Assembly: GCF_013276795.1 (NCBI RefSeq)
Contig: NZ_VMLR01000003.1
Span: 62,001 to 126,000 of the forward strand
From: Streptococcus sp. 2342
GTDB lineage: Bacteria; Bacillota; Bacilli; Lactobacillales; Streptococcaceae
Reading direction: 5' to 3'
DNA: 64,000 nt
Shown one piece after another: positions 39,155-47,900 of this stretch. The translations under genes were made by a program, and so were the position numbers. A model generated the notes under the pieces. It worked only from the letters and a program-made list of their open reading frames with translations, had not been told where the DNA came from and did not search any database. Numbering within the stretch: the stretch's first letter is position 1; the number at the start of each line of letters is the position of its first letter.

Positions 39155-39953
39155 TTTGTTATCTTATGACTTTATGCAACGTGCCTTTCTGGCCGTTATT
39201 GCCATGAGTCTTTTCTCGCCAGTATTGGGGACCTTCCTTATCTTGCGCCGTCAGAGTTTGATGAGTGATACCCTCAGCCACGTCTCGCTTTCAGGTGTAG
39301 CCTTTGGTCTGGTACTAGGGATTTCTCCAACTATTTCTACTATTGCCATTGTCTTGATTGCGGCGATCTTTCTGGAGTATCTCCGTACGGTTTATAAGAG
39401 TTTTATGGAAATCGGGACAGCTATCCTCATGTCAACAGGTCTGGCTGTTTCTCTGATTGTTATGAGCAAGGGTAAAAGCTCGAGTTCTATGAGTTTGGAC
39501 CAGTATCTTTTTGGTTCAATCGTGACTATCAGTGAGGAGCAGGTTATTTCCCTCTTTGTCATTGCAGCGGTTGTCTTGATTTTGACCTTCCTCTTCCTTC
39601 GTCCAATGTATATCCTGACCTTTGATGAGGATACGGCCTTTGTGGATGGCTTGCCTGTTCGTACCATGTCCATTCTTTTTAACATGGTGACAGGGGTGGC
39701 CATTGCCCTTATGATTCCTGCTGCAGGAGCTCTTTTGGTATCGACTATCATGGTCTTACCAGCTAGTATTGCCCTGCGTCTGGGGAAAAACTTTAAATCG
39801 GTTATGCTGCTTGCCAGTGCTATTGGATTTTTGGGAATGGTAGCAGGACTTTACATTTCCTACTATGCAGAAACACCTGCAAGTGCAAGTATTACCATTA
39901 TTTTTGTAACTGTCTTTTTACTAATCAGTTTAGTAAGACGTTTTATCAAATAG
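39147..39953 (+). CDS. adcB: Zinc ABC transporter permease AdcB
   Basis: The 268-residue ABC-3 family permease has about eight membrane helices. The ATG at 39147 is preceded by CAGGAGGTGGG and overlaps the adcC stop; an upstream in-frame start at 39123 is rejected. [15 protein letters not shown] is the conserved family motif near the first cytoplasmic loop. It imports zinc delivered by AdcA. It is followed after 9 bp by adcA. Confidence 0.95.
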   Translation: MLSLLSYDFMQRAFLAVIAMSLFSPVLGTFLILRRQSLMSDTLSHVSLSGVAFGLVLGISPTISTIAIVLIAAIFLEYLRTVYKSFMEIGTAILMSTGLAVSLIVMSKGKSSSSMSLDQYLFGSIVTISEEQVISLFVIAAVVLILTFLFLRPMYILTFDEDTAFVDGLPVRTMSILFNMVTGVAIALMIPAAGALLVSTIMVLPASIALRLGKNFKSVMLLASAIGFLGMVAGLYISYYAETPASASITIIFVTVFLLISLVRRFIK

Positions 39954-39962
39954 GAGACTAAG

Positions 39963-41468
39963 ATGAAAAAAATTAGCTTATTACTAGCCAGTCTATGTGC
40001 CTTGTTTTTAGTGGCTTGTTCCAATCAAAAGCAAGCAGATGGCAAACTCAATATCGTGACAACCTTTTACCCTGTCTATGAATTTACCAAGCAAGTAGCA
40101 GGAGATACTTCTAATGTAGAACTTCTCATCGGTGCTGGTACAGAACCCCATGAATATGAACCGTCTGCCAAGGCAGTTGCCAAAATCCAAGATGCAGATA
40201 CCTTTGTCTATGAAAATGAAAACATGGAAACTTGGGTTCCTAAATTGCTAGATACTTTGGATAAGAAAAAAGTGAAAACCATCAAGGCGACAGGTGATAT
40301 GTTGCTCTTGCCAGGTGGTGAGGAAGAAGAGGGAGACCATGACCATGGCGAAGAAGGCCATCACCATGAGTTTGACCCCCATGTTTGGTTATCACCAGTT
40401 CGTGCCATTAAACTTGTAGAGCACATCCGTGATAGCTTGTCAGCAGATTATCCTGATAAAAAAGAGACCTTTGAGAAGAATGCTGCTGCCTATATCGAAA
40501 AATTACAAGCCTTGGATAAGGCTTATGCAGAAGGCTTGTCTCAAGCCAAACAAAAGAGCTTTGTAACGCAACACGCAGCCTTTAACTATCTCGCTTTAGA
40601 CTATGGGCTCAAACAAGTCGCTATCTCAGGACTTTCTCCAGATGCAGAGCCATCAGCTGCACGTCTGGCAGAATTGACAGAGTACGTCAAGAAAAATAAA
40701 ATCGCCTATATCTACTTTGAAGAAAATGCCTCACAAGCCCTTGCTAACACACTTTCAAAAGAGGCAGGTGTCAAAACAGATGTCCTTAATCCTTTAGAAA
40801 GTCTGACAGAAGAGGACACCAAGGCGGGAGAAAATTACATCTCTATCATGGAGAAAAACCTCAAGGCTCTAAAACAAACAACAGACCAAGAAGGTCCAGC
40901 TATCGAACCTGAAAAGGCAGAGGATACCAAGACAGTTCAAAATGGTTACTTTGAGGATGCAGACGTCAAGGACCGCACTTTGAGTGACTATGCAGGTAAC
41001 TGGCAATCAGTTTATCCTTTCCTTGAAGATGGTACGTTTGACCAAGTCTTTGACTACAAGGCTAAGTTGACTGGTAAGATGACTCAGGCAGAGTACAAGG
41101 CCTACTATACAAAAGGCTATCAGACAGATGTCACTAAGATTAACATTACTGATAATACTATGGAATTTGTTCAAGGTGGACAAAGCAAGAAATACACTTA
41201 CAAGTATGTGGGTAAGAAAATCTTGACTTACAAGAAAGGCAATCGTGGCGTGCGCTTCCTCTTTGAAGCAACGGATGCGGACGCTGGACAGTTCAAGTAT
41301 GTTCAGTTTAGTGACCACAATATCGCCCCAGTTAAGGCAGAACATTTCCATATTTTCTTTGGAGGCACAAGCCAAGAAGCCCTCTTTGAAGAAATGGACA
41401 ACTGGCCAACCTACTACCCAGATAACCTATCTGGCCAAGAAATTGCCCAAGAAATGTTGGCGCATTGA
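39963..41468 (+). CDS. adcA: Zinc-binding lipoprotein AdcA (ZnuA-ZinT type)
   Basis: The 501-residue lipoprotein has a signal peptide and lipobox LFLVAC with Cys19. The N-terminal ZnuA-like domain has a His/Glu-rich loop (DHDHGEEGHHHEFDPH, ~122-140) and zinc ligands in EPHEYEPS, the HVWLSP segment, TQHAAF and YFEENAS. The C-terminal ZinT domain starts around NGYFEDADVKDRTLSDYAGN and ends HFHIFFGGTSQE...NWPTYYP. It captures zinc for AdcCB. A strong terminator follows. Confidence 0.97.
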   Translation: MKKISLLLASLCALFLVACSNQKQADGKLNIVTTFYPVYEFTKQVAGDTSNVELLIGAGTEPHEYEPSAKAVAKIQDADTFVYENENMETWVPKLLDTLDKKKVKTIKATGDMLLLPGGEEEEGDHDHGEEGHHHEFDPHVWLSPVRAIKLVEHIRDSLSADYPDKKETFEKNAAAYIEKLQALDKAYAEGLSQAKQKSFVTQHAAFNYLALDYGLKQVAISGLSPDAEPSAARLAELTEYVKKNKIAYIYFEENASQALANTLSKEAGVKTDVLNPLESLTEEDTKAGENYISIMEKNLKALKQTTDQEGPAIEPEKAEDTKTVQNGYFEDADVKDRTLSDYAGNWQSVYPFLEDGTFDQVFDYKAKLTGKMTQAEYKAYYTKGYQTDVTKINITDNTMEFVQGGQSKKYTYKYVGKKILTYKKGNRGVRFLFEATDADAGQFKYVQFSDHNIAPVKAEHFHIFFGGTSQEALFEEMDNWPTYYPDNLSGQEIAQEMLAH

Positions 41469-41472
41469 TGAG

Positions 41473-41506
41473 AAACCGACTAGTTCATAAGAGCTAGTCG
41501 GTTTTT
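41473..41506 (+). terminator. Terminator of the adc operon
   Basis: AAACCGACTAG and CTAGTCGGTTT are perfect complements over 11 bp with a T5 run. Confidence 0.9.
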
Positions 41507-41602
41507 GGGTACTAGATAGCTAACTGCATTATAGACCTTTCAGAACTTTAAACAATAAATAAAACTCTTGAAATATCGGGGTCTGTATGTTAGAATGATT
41601 TT

Positions 41603-41665
41603 AATGGATAAGGTTCATTAGAACATCAAAGCCCTTAACTAGTGCGATAGTTAAGGGGTGTTTTG
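41603..41665 (+). ncRNA. Orphan antitoxin-like RNA of the Fst array
   Basis: TTGAAA (41568-41573) and TAGAAT (41591-41596) are 17 bp apart. The RNA contains AAGGTTCATTAG, the segment antisense to the Fst toxin start, and then the CCCTTAACT/AGTTAAGGG stem. The U tract is interrupted (GTGTTTT) and no toxin ORF lies opposite downstream, where a different small RNA sits. It looks like a decayed or repurposed first unit, and could act in trans on the other toxin mRNAs. Confidence 0.65.
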
Positions 41666-41684
41666 GTATATTCTATAGGAATAG

Positions 41685-41714
41685 AAAAAGACCCTCTAAA
41701 CTTTGTAGAGAGCC
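41685..41714 (-). terminator. Second terminator of the minus-strand small RNA
   Basis: On the minus strand GGCTCTCTA and TAGAGGGTC pair (with wobbles) around CAAAGTT, and T5 follows. It lies downstream of the small RNA at 41729-41822. Confidence 0.65.
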
Positions 41715-41728
41715 TTAAAAAAATCAAA

Positions 41729-41822
41729 ATAAAAAGATAACCCCAGGCACATAGGAATGCTCAACCTTTCAGTCTACCCCATTCTGGGACCCAGCGTTTA
41801 TCCTTCACAAGTTATCTTATTG
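41729..41822 (-). ncRNA. Structured small RNA, possibly asd-RNA-like
   Basis: A minus-strand promoter with -10 TATAAT (41828-41833) precedes a ~95-nt RNA. AAGATAAC near the 5' end pairs with GTTATCTT before a U-rich 3' end, so the whole RNA folds on a closing stem. Internal parts include GGGTCCCAGAATGGGG and TGCCTGGGG. No ORF is inside. It resembles the asd small RNA class of lactic acid bacteria as I remember it, but I cannot confirm this. It takes the place where a toxin would be expected for the orphan antitoxin unit. Confidence 0.6.
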
Positions 41823-41974
41823 AGTCCATTATATCACACTTATGGAAAATGTAAGAAATTTGTATAGTATTTTTAAATGAATTGATGAAAAATCAAATAC
41901 CTTTCAGAACTAAGGAATTTTAAATAATAAATAAAACTCTTGAAATATCTGGACCTGTATGTTAGAATAAAATC

Positions 41975-42036
41975 GATAGGCAAGGTTCATTAGAACACCA
42001 AATCCCTTAACTATTGCAGTAGTTAAGGGATTTTTT
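41975..42036 (+). ncRNA. Fst antitoxin RNA, copy A
   Basis: TTGAAA (41940-41945) and TAGAAT (41963-41968), 17 bp apart, drive a ~62-nt RNA. It contains GGCAAGGTTCATTAG, which is fully complementary to the start region of toxin A, and ends in the CCCTTAACT/AGTTAAGGG terminator with T6. This is the layout of RNAII in pAD1-type par systems. Confidence 0.8.
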
Positions 42037-42083
42037 GACGTATTTTAGCGATTTAACGGGTGTTTACAGGCTAGTCATTCGGT

Positions 42084-42182
42084 CTACTTCCTACCATCTA
42101 GCCATTTGCAGACGAAATACAAGATAATTCCTGCTATGACGTCCGCTACAATAGTAAGAACGAGCTCTGGGGCAAGGTTCAT
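42084..42182 (-). CDS. Fst-family type I toxin, copy A
   Basis: This 32-residue peptide has one membrane helix (LVLTIVADVIAGIILYFV) between a short N-terminus and a charged tail CKWLDGRK, the Fst family pattern. Over-production of Fst peptides damages membranes and the nucleoid. A GGAGGTGAAACTA site precedes the ATG. The promoter is TTGATG (42264-42269) and TATACT (42241-42246) on the minus strand, 17 bp apart, with a 5' hairpin ATCGGTTACCGAT at 42219-42231. The antitoxin RNA from 41975 is complementary to its start site. Confidence 0.88.
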   Translation of the reverse strand: MNLAPELVLTIVADVIAGIILYFVCKWLDGRK

Positions 42183-42317
42183 TAGTTTCACCTCCTCTCA
42201 CGAACCGTAAGGAACGTAATCGGTAACCGATGACAAAAATAGTATATCACATTAAATTTAGATCATCAACATTGCTTAATGCTTGAAATATTAGGACTTA
42301 TATGCTATAATGTAATT

Positions 42318-42379
42318 AGTGTATAAGGTTCATTAGAACACCAAAGCCCCTAACTAGTGCCATAGTTAAGGGCTTTTTT
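42318..42379 (+). ncRNA. Fst antitoxin RNA, copy B
   Basis: TTGAAA (42283-42288) and TATAAT (42306-42311), 17 bp apart, give a ~62-nt RNA. GTATAAGGTTCATTAG pairs with toxin B start with one G-U wobble. The terminator is AGCCCCTAACTA/TAGTTAAGGGCT with T6. Confidence 0.8.
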
Positions 42380-42426
42380 GACGTATCTTAGCGATTTAAC
42401 GGGTGTTGATAGGCTAGTCATTCGGT

Positions 42427-42525
42427 CTACTTCTTACCATCTAGCCATTTGCAGACGAAATACAAGATAATTCCAGCTATAACATCCGCTATAATAGTAA
42501 GAGCAAGCTCAGGTATAAGGCTCAT
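42427..42525 (-). CDS. Fst-family type I toxin, copy B
   Basis: The 32-residue toxin differs from copy A mainly in the first residues (MSLIPELALTIIADVIAG) and ends CKWLDGKK. GGAGGTGAAACTA precedes the ATG. The minus-strand promoter is TTGTTG-N17-TATACT with the same 5' hairpin. Confidence 0.88.
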   Translation of the reverse strand: MSLIPELALTIIADVIAGIILYFVCKWLDGKK

Positions 42526-42790
42526 TAGTTTCACCTCCTCTCACGAACCGCAAGGAACGTAATCGGTAACCGATGACAAAAATAGTATACCACAATAAAT
42601 TTATATCAACAACATTGCTTAATTCTTGAACTATTGGAGTGCAGTTCACTGCAATGATGTTTTTGTGAGTCTTTTAAAGGGATTAGACATTACTTATTCC
42701 GTTTCACTTTAGACCTTTCAGATATCTAAGGGAACTTAAAAAATAAATAAAACTCTTGAAATATCTGGGCTTATATGCTAGAATATAGTT

Positions 42791-42852
42791 AATTGATAAG
42801 GTTCATTAGAACACCAAAGCCCTTAACTATTGCCGTAGTTAAGGGCTTTTTT
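42791..42852 (+). ncRNA. Fst antitoxin RNA, copy C
   Basis: TTGAAA (42756-42761) and TAGAAT (42779-42784), 17 bp apart. The RNA contains TGATAAGGTTCATTAG, matching toxin C's start region (TGATAAGGCTCATTAG on the plus strand) with one wobble, and ends in the AGCCCTTAACT/AGTTAAGGGCT terminator. The start lies exactly 816 bp after copy A. Confidence 0.8.
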
Positions 42853-42899
42853 GACGTATCTTAGCGATTTAACGGGTGTTGATAGGCTAGTCAGTCGGT

Positions 42900-42998
42900 C
42901 TACTCCTTACTATCTAGCCATCTGCAGACGAAATACAAGATAATTCCAGCTATAACATCCGCTACAATAGTAAGAGCGAGCTCTATGATAAGGCTCAT
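42900..42998 (-). CDS. Fst-family type I toxin, copy C
   Basis: The 32-residue toxin begins MSLIIELALTIVADV and ends CRWLDSKE, so the tail is less basic than in A and B. GGAGGTGAAACTA precedes the ATG. It differs from copy D at one residue (Val12 versus Ile12). Confidence 0.88.
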   Translation of the reverse strand: MSLIIELALTIVADVIAGIILYFVCRWLDSKE

Positions 42999-43133
42999 TA
43001 GTTTCACCTCCTCTCACGAACTCATAGGAACGTAATCGGTAACCGATGACCAAAATAGTATACCACAATAAATTTAGACCATCAACCTTACTTAATGCTT
43101 GAAATATTAGGACTTATATGCTAGAATATAGTC

Positions 43134-43195
43134 AATTGGTAAGGTTCATTAGAACACCAAAGCCCCTAACTATGGCCGTAGTTAAGGGCTTTTTT
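43134..43195 (+). ncRNA. Fst antitoxin RNA, copy D
   Basis: TTGAAA (43099-43104) and TAGAAT (43122-43127), 17 bp apart. It contains GGTAAGGTTCATTAG facing toxin D (TGATAAGGCTCATTAG), so pairing is slightly weaker at the edge. The terminator is AGCCCCTAACTA/TAGTTAAGGGCT with T6. The start lies 816 bp after copy B. Confidence 0.8.
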
Positions 43196-43243
43196 GACGT
43201 ATCTTAGCGATTTTAACGGGTGTTGATAGGCTAGTCACTCGGT

Positions 43244-43342
43244 CTACTCCTTACTATCTAGCCATCTGCAGACGAAATACAGGATAATTCCTGCGATGAC
43301 ATCCGCTATAATAGTAAGAGCGAGCTCTATGATAAGGCTCAT
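43244..43342 (-). CDS. Fst-family type I toxin, copy D
   Basis: The 32-residue toxin begins MSLIIELALTIIADV and ends CRWLDSKE. Its site is GGAGGTAAAACTA, one base different from the other three copies. The promoter is TTGATG-N17-TATACT on the minus strand. Confidence 0.88.
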   Translation of the reverse strand: MSLIIELALTIIADVIAGIILYFVCRWLDSKE

Positions 43343-43442
43343 TAGTTTTACCTCCTCTCACGAACCCATAGGAACGTAATCGGTAACCGATGACAAAAAT
43401 AGTATACCACAATAAATTTATATCATCAACATTGCTTAATTC

Positions 43443-43813
43443 TTGAAGTATGGTAGCTTGTATATTAAAACTAACTTACATTGTGAGTAAAATTGCTATA
43501 TATAACAACTTCCTTCATTAACTTGAGGGATAAAACATTATATTAAAAACATTTGTCACAAACAGATTTACATTAGCTCAATATCTGTCTGTTTCCAGTT
43601 TGACTCTTAATTGTTTAAAATCGAAATAAGGGTGGTCTAGAAAGAACTGGCATGGTGCACCTAATTTCTTACCAGTTATTTTAGCAAGAGATTAGACGAC
43701 AATGTGACAATTCACCTCTAATTATTGACATTTCAGGAAAAATCGCAGTAAAAACGGCACAGCCTTCTTTAAATGTGCTATAATACTAGAAAAATACTTG
43801 TGGAGGTTCCATT
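43443..43813. other. Non-coding stretch before the stomatin-like gene
   Basis: No gene or repeat is recognised after the array's last degenerate copy. At 43784-43792 TGCTATAAT forms an extended -10 for the next gene. AACTGG/CCAGTT occur as distant inverted copies near 43650-43676, of unclear meaning. Confidence 0.5.
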
Positions 43814-44713
43814 ATGGCAATATTTTTCATGATTTTTCTGATTGTTTGTGTGCTCCTATTGCTGATAGTCACACTGAGTACAGTTTATGTGGTTCGTCAG
43901 CAGTCGGTGGCGATTATTGAACGCTTTGGGAAATACCAAAAGGTTGCCAATAGCGGTATTCATATTCGCTTACCTTTTGGGATTGACTCGATTGCAGCAC
44001 GCATTCAGTTGCGCTTGCTGCAAAGCGATATTGTGGTTGAGACCAAGACCAAGGACAATGTGTTCGTTATGATGAATGTAGCGACTCAGTACCGTGTCAA
44101 CGAGCAGAGCGTGACAGATGCCTACTATAAACTCATGCGTCCAGAATCTCAGATTAAATCTTATATCGAAGATGCCCTTCGTTCTTCTGTTCCAAAATTA
44201 ACCTTGGATGAATTGTTTGAGAAAAAAGATGAGATTGCCCTTGAAGTTCAACACCAAGTAGCAGAAGAAATGACTACTTATGGTTATATTATCGTGAAAA
44301 CCTTGATTACTAAGGTTGAACCAGACGCAGAAGTCAAGCAATCCATGAATGAAATCAATGCAGCGCAACGTAAGCGGGTCGCAGCGCAAGAATTGGCAGA
44401 AGCCGATAAGATTAAAATTGTCACTGCAGCTGAAGCCGAAGCAGAAAAAGACCGCCTTCATGGTGTGGGGATTGCCCAACAACGTAAGGCGATTGTGGAT
44501 GGATTGGCAGAGTCTATCACCGAACTCAAGGAAGCCAATGTTGGTATGACAGAAGAACAAATCATGTCAATCCTCTTGACCAACCAGTATTTGGATACCT
44601 TGAACACCTTTGCTGCAAAAGGAAATCAAACCATCTTTTTACCAAATACTCCAAATGGTGTAGATGATATCCGTACACAAATCTTGTCAGCCCTTCGCGC
44701 TGAAAAGAAATAA
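43814..44713 (+). CDS. Stomatin/prohibitin-like SPFH membrane protein
   Basis: The 299-residue protein has an N-terminal membrane helix (~2-25, IFFMIFLIVCVLLLLIVTL), then the SPFH core (VRQQSVAIIERFGKYQKVAN, ~28-47) and a long coiled coil (~175-240, AAQRKRVAAQELAEADKIKI). Such proteins form oligomeric membrane scaffolds; the exact role in streptococci is unknown. The ribosome binding site is GTGGAGG. No NfeD partner gene is adjacent. A terminator follows at 44721. Confidence 0.9.
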   Translation: MAIFFMIFLIVCVLLLLIVTLSTVYVVRQQSVAIIERFGKYQKVANSGIHIRLPFGIDSIAARIQLRLLQSDIVVETKTKDNVFVMMNVATQYRVNEQSVTDAYYKLMRPESQIKSYIEDALRSSVPKLTLDELFEKKDEIALEVQHQVAEEMTTYGYIIVKTLITKVEPDAEVKQSMNEINAAQRKRVAAQELAEADKIKIVTAAEAEAEKDRLHGVGIAQQRKAIVDGLAESITELKEANVGMTEEQIMSILLTNQYLDTLNTFAAKGNQTIFLPNTPNGVDDIRTQILSALRAEKK

Positions 44714-44720
44714 TAGATTA

Positions 44721-44745
44721 AAGAGCTTGGCAACAGGCTCTTTTT
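44721..44745 (+). terminator. Terminator after stomatin-like gene
   Basis: AAGAGC and GGCTCTT form a short stem around TTGGCAACA and T5 follows. Confidence 0.75.
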
Positions 44746-44852
44746 GTATTACGTTTGTTAAGAAAAACAAAGAACATTGATATACATTTAACTAAAAATT
44801 ATTGTATATTGTCTACTTTAATTAGGAATGATAAGGGAATAACTAGAAAGAT

Positions 44853-44881
44853 TTGTGAATATAGACTATTTCTGATATACT
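44853..44881 (+). promoter_or_regulatory. Promoter of the M26 protease gene
   Basis: TTGTGA (44853-44858) and TATACT (44876-44881) are 17 bp apart, 35 bp before the start codon. Confidence 0.6.
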
Positions 44882-44915
44882 AAATATACAGTAATAATGA
44901 ATGATGGGAGATGGG

Positions 44916-47900
44916 ATGAAAGAATTTCAATTTGAGAGAAAGCAGCGTTTTTCTTTGAGGAAATATGCAATAGGAGCTTGTTCAGTCTTGCTAGGAACGA
45001 GTCTATTTTTTGCTGGTATGAGTGCTCAACCTGTACAGGCTACCGAAACGAGTTCAAAACTAATTTCAAGTCATTATTTGGATGAGCAGGATTTATCTGA
45101 AAAGCTGAAATCTGAGTTGCAATGGTTTGAAGAAAATAAGATTGAGGTAAAAGAGGGAAAAGAATACTACTTTATCTATCGAAAATTGGCTACAAGATTA
45201 CCAGAAACAGGTCTTTTTTCTAATGATGGGATGTTTATCTTGGGAGCAGGATTATTATTGCTTTCCTTTACTTTAATCAAGAGAAAAAGGGGAGCGTCTT
45301 ACTTCCTTGTGACCGTCTTTGCTGTTGGTGGCTGGGGAGCATCCATCTCTGCTTTAGAAAATCTGGTAGAATTGCAACCAGCCCTTGTTAAAAGGGTAGA
45401 AGGTCAGTTTTTACCAAGTCCTGAAAGAGTCCAAGGATATGAATTTACGGGATATTATTTGGTAAGAGATAGTGCTAGCAAGGAACTTTCTGTTGATAAG
45501 ATAGAGTCGCCAGCATTATCTCAAAAGGAGGAAAGTTCAGAACCTCAATTTAAGAAGATTGTACCACAGACTACATCTCATTTTAGCTCGACTGAAGACC
45601 TTGTGCAATCTCCTCAACCATCCTACGCAGTTGAGAAAATTGTTGAAGCTCCTGTAAGCAAACAAGCTCCTGATGAAATTTTGCCCATAGGGACTAAGGA
45701 AGAAGTTGCAGGAAATCCCCAAGTAGAACAACCAAAAGCAGAAAATAATAGTGATTATAAAACAAGTCCTGAGGAAGGTGTGTTAAATGCCACAGTAGAG
45801 AAACCAGAATTGCTAGTCACTACAGAGGAGGTTGCTTTCCAAACGATAGAACAAGAAGATGCAAGCTTAGCTAAAGGGCAAACTAAAGTTGTTCAAGACG
45901 GTGTTGTTGGTGAACGCACCATCTATACGGAAGTCACTATCGTTAATGGGGAAAAATCTAGTAAAGTTATAGAAAATATAATTACAAAAGAGCCGGTGGA
46001 CAAGGTGGTTGCAGTTGGGACTAAGGAAGAAGTTGCACCAAAATCTGAGGAAGGTAGACCAGTTCAATCTGAAAAAACTCCAATAGTAGAGAATGAAACA
46101 GAGACAAAACCAGCTGATGGAATAGGACAACCAAGACCAGGAGCAGAAGAAACGCCGGGTACAGAAGCAACATCGGGCGAGAAACAAATACCTGACAAAC
46201 CCGAAGCCGAGCCGAAGCAACCAGATCCAGCAACCTCAGTCATGGAATCAGGGGGCGAGGAAAATCAAACTCTTGCCCCACAAGGTACTGAGTCCCAGCC
46301 ACCATCTAAAGAAACTGCTGAGACCAAAGATTCTGAGCCAGCAAGCCCAGCCGTGGAATCAGGACGCGAAGAAGATCAATCTTCTGCGGAACAAAAGGGT
46401 GAGGAGAACCAGCTGGAGAATCCAGTTGAGGGGGTAAAAGATACTGGTGAGTCTGCCCCACAAGAACCCCAAAAACAACCAGAACAAACGCCTTCATCTG
46501 CAGAGGTCAAGCCAAGTCAAGGAAACGAACCAGAATCAGCTGTTCAGCCTGAACCCTTAGCTCCCCAAGAGCAACCAACTGTCCCAAGTCCAGTAACGAA
46601 AGAAAAAGTACTGGACTATAAAACAATCTATACAGCATCGCCAGCTTTAAATTACCAAGAGCAACAAGTAGAAGTAGCAGGTGAAAATGGTAAGGAAGTG
46701 ACAACTACTTCTTACAGTTTTAATGAAAGTACTGGGAAAATAGTAGAAAACACTTCAACAAAGATAGAAAAACATCCAGTAGATAGAGTTATTAAGGTTG
46801 GAAATGTAGAAGAAACAAGATCAACAGTCAAAAGACGCGAACAGTTTGTTGCGGATGAGTCACTTGATAAAGGGGTTAAAGTAGTTAGAGAACAAGGTCA
46901 AGATGAAGAAGCGACAACAATAAAAGTCTACAAAGTAAATGAACAAACAGGAGACTTGACGGAGCCAGCTGTAACGACAAAAGTCGCTAAGCCAATGCAG
47001 GCGAAAATAACGGCAGTAGGAACAAAACCAACAGTTCAATCACAAGAAATTCCTTTTAAAACAGTTTATGAAGCAAATCCAGCGTTAGATTACAATCAGA
47101 AAATAGAAGAAACACCGGGTGAAAAAGGGCGTACAGTATCAACTACAAAATACACAGTAAATCAAGAAACAGGAGCTATCTCAGAAGAAACTACAACAGA
47201 AAACACTCCAGCTAAAGACAAAATAGTAAAAGTTGGAAACGTAGAAAAGATAGTGTCACCTATTGATATTACTGAGGAAAGAAAAGATGATCCTGAACTT
47301 CCGAAAGGAAAAGAAGAGGTTCAAAGTGAAGGCGAGCAAGGGGAAACAACCGTCACTAAAACTTATGAAGTTAATTCTGAGACAGGAGAGTTAACAAATT
47401 CAACTGAGAAAACTGAAGTAACTAAAGCTATGCGCCAAAAAGTAATTTTGGTTGGTACTAAAGAAGACAAACCGCATTTACTGCCAGAAAATAGTGAGTT
47501 AGAAAATGCGGTGAATGTAACTCAAGCAAGTACTGAAATGAAGTCTATAGATTTATTGACAAACGAAAAATTAAAATCACAGTTAGCTCCATCAGACATA
47601 GAAATAAATCGAGATTTCTTCTTAAAACGAAACGAATTACGAAAAACTAATCCAAATATAACAGAGTCTGAAGTAAAAGAAATTCTACGAAAAGAATATC
47701 TTGAAAAATTATCGATTAAAGAAACACTTGATGCGACTAAAAACGATTTAGAAGCTAGTTTGAAAAAAGTTGCGGCGCACACCTTGAGTATTTTAGGTGA
47801 CAATCAACAAAATAGAGAAAAAGTAAAAGGTGATATTGAAGCTAATAAAGAGAAAATATTACTAGGGTTATCCTATATCAATCGTTTTTATAATATTGAT

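Larger units (their letters stand above)
41975..43440. repeat. Tandem Fst toxin-antitoxin array with 816-bp block repeat
   Basis: Four units each have a plus-strand antitoxin RNA facing a minus-strand toxin. Unit spacing alternates 343, 473 and 343-344 bp. Copies A and C share the upstream type CTTTCAGA...AAAACTCTTGAAATATCTGG; B and D share CATTGCTTAATGCTTGAAAT-type flanks (start points 816 bp apart in both pairs). A degenerate further promoter copy is seen at 43436-43465 and another near 42620-42650. The block A+B has evidently been duplicated as C+D. Confidence 0.85.

Noticed and set aside
41940..43440. CRISPR-like regular repetition
   Set aside because: The units are ~340-470 bp, contain promoters, terminators and small ORFs, and have no short repeat-spacer pattern or cas genes.
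43443..43813. Insertion sequence remnant
   Set aside because: Some segments looked transposase-like at first sight, but no terminal inverted repeats or translated similarity could be supported.
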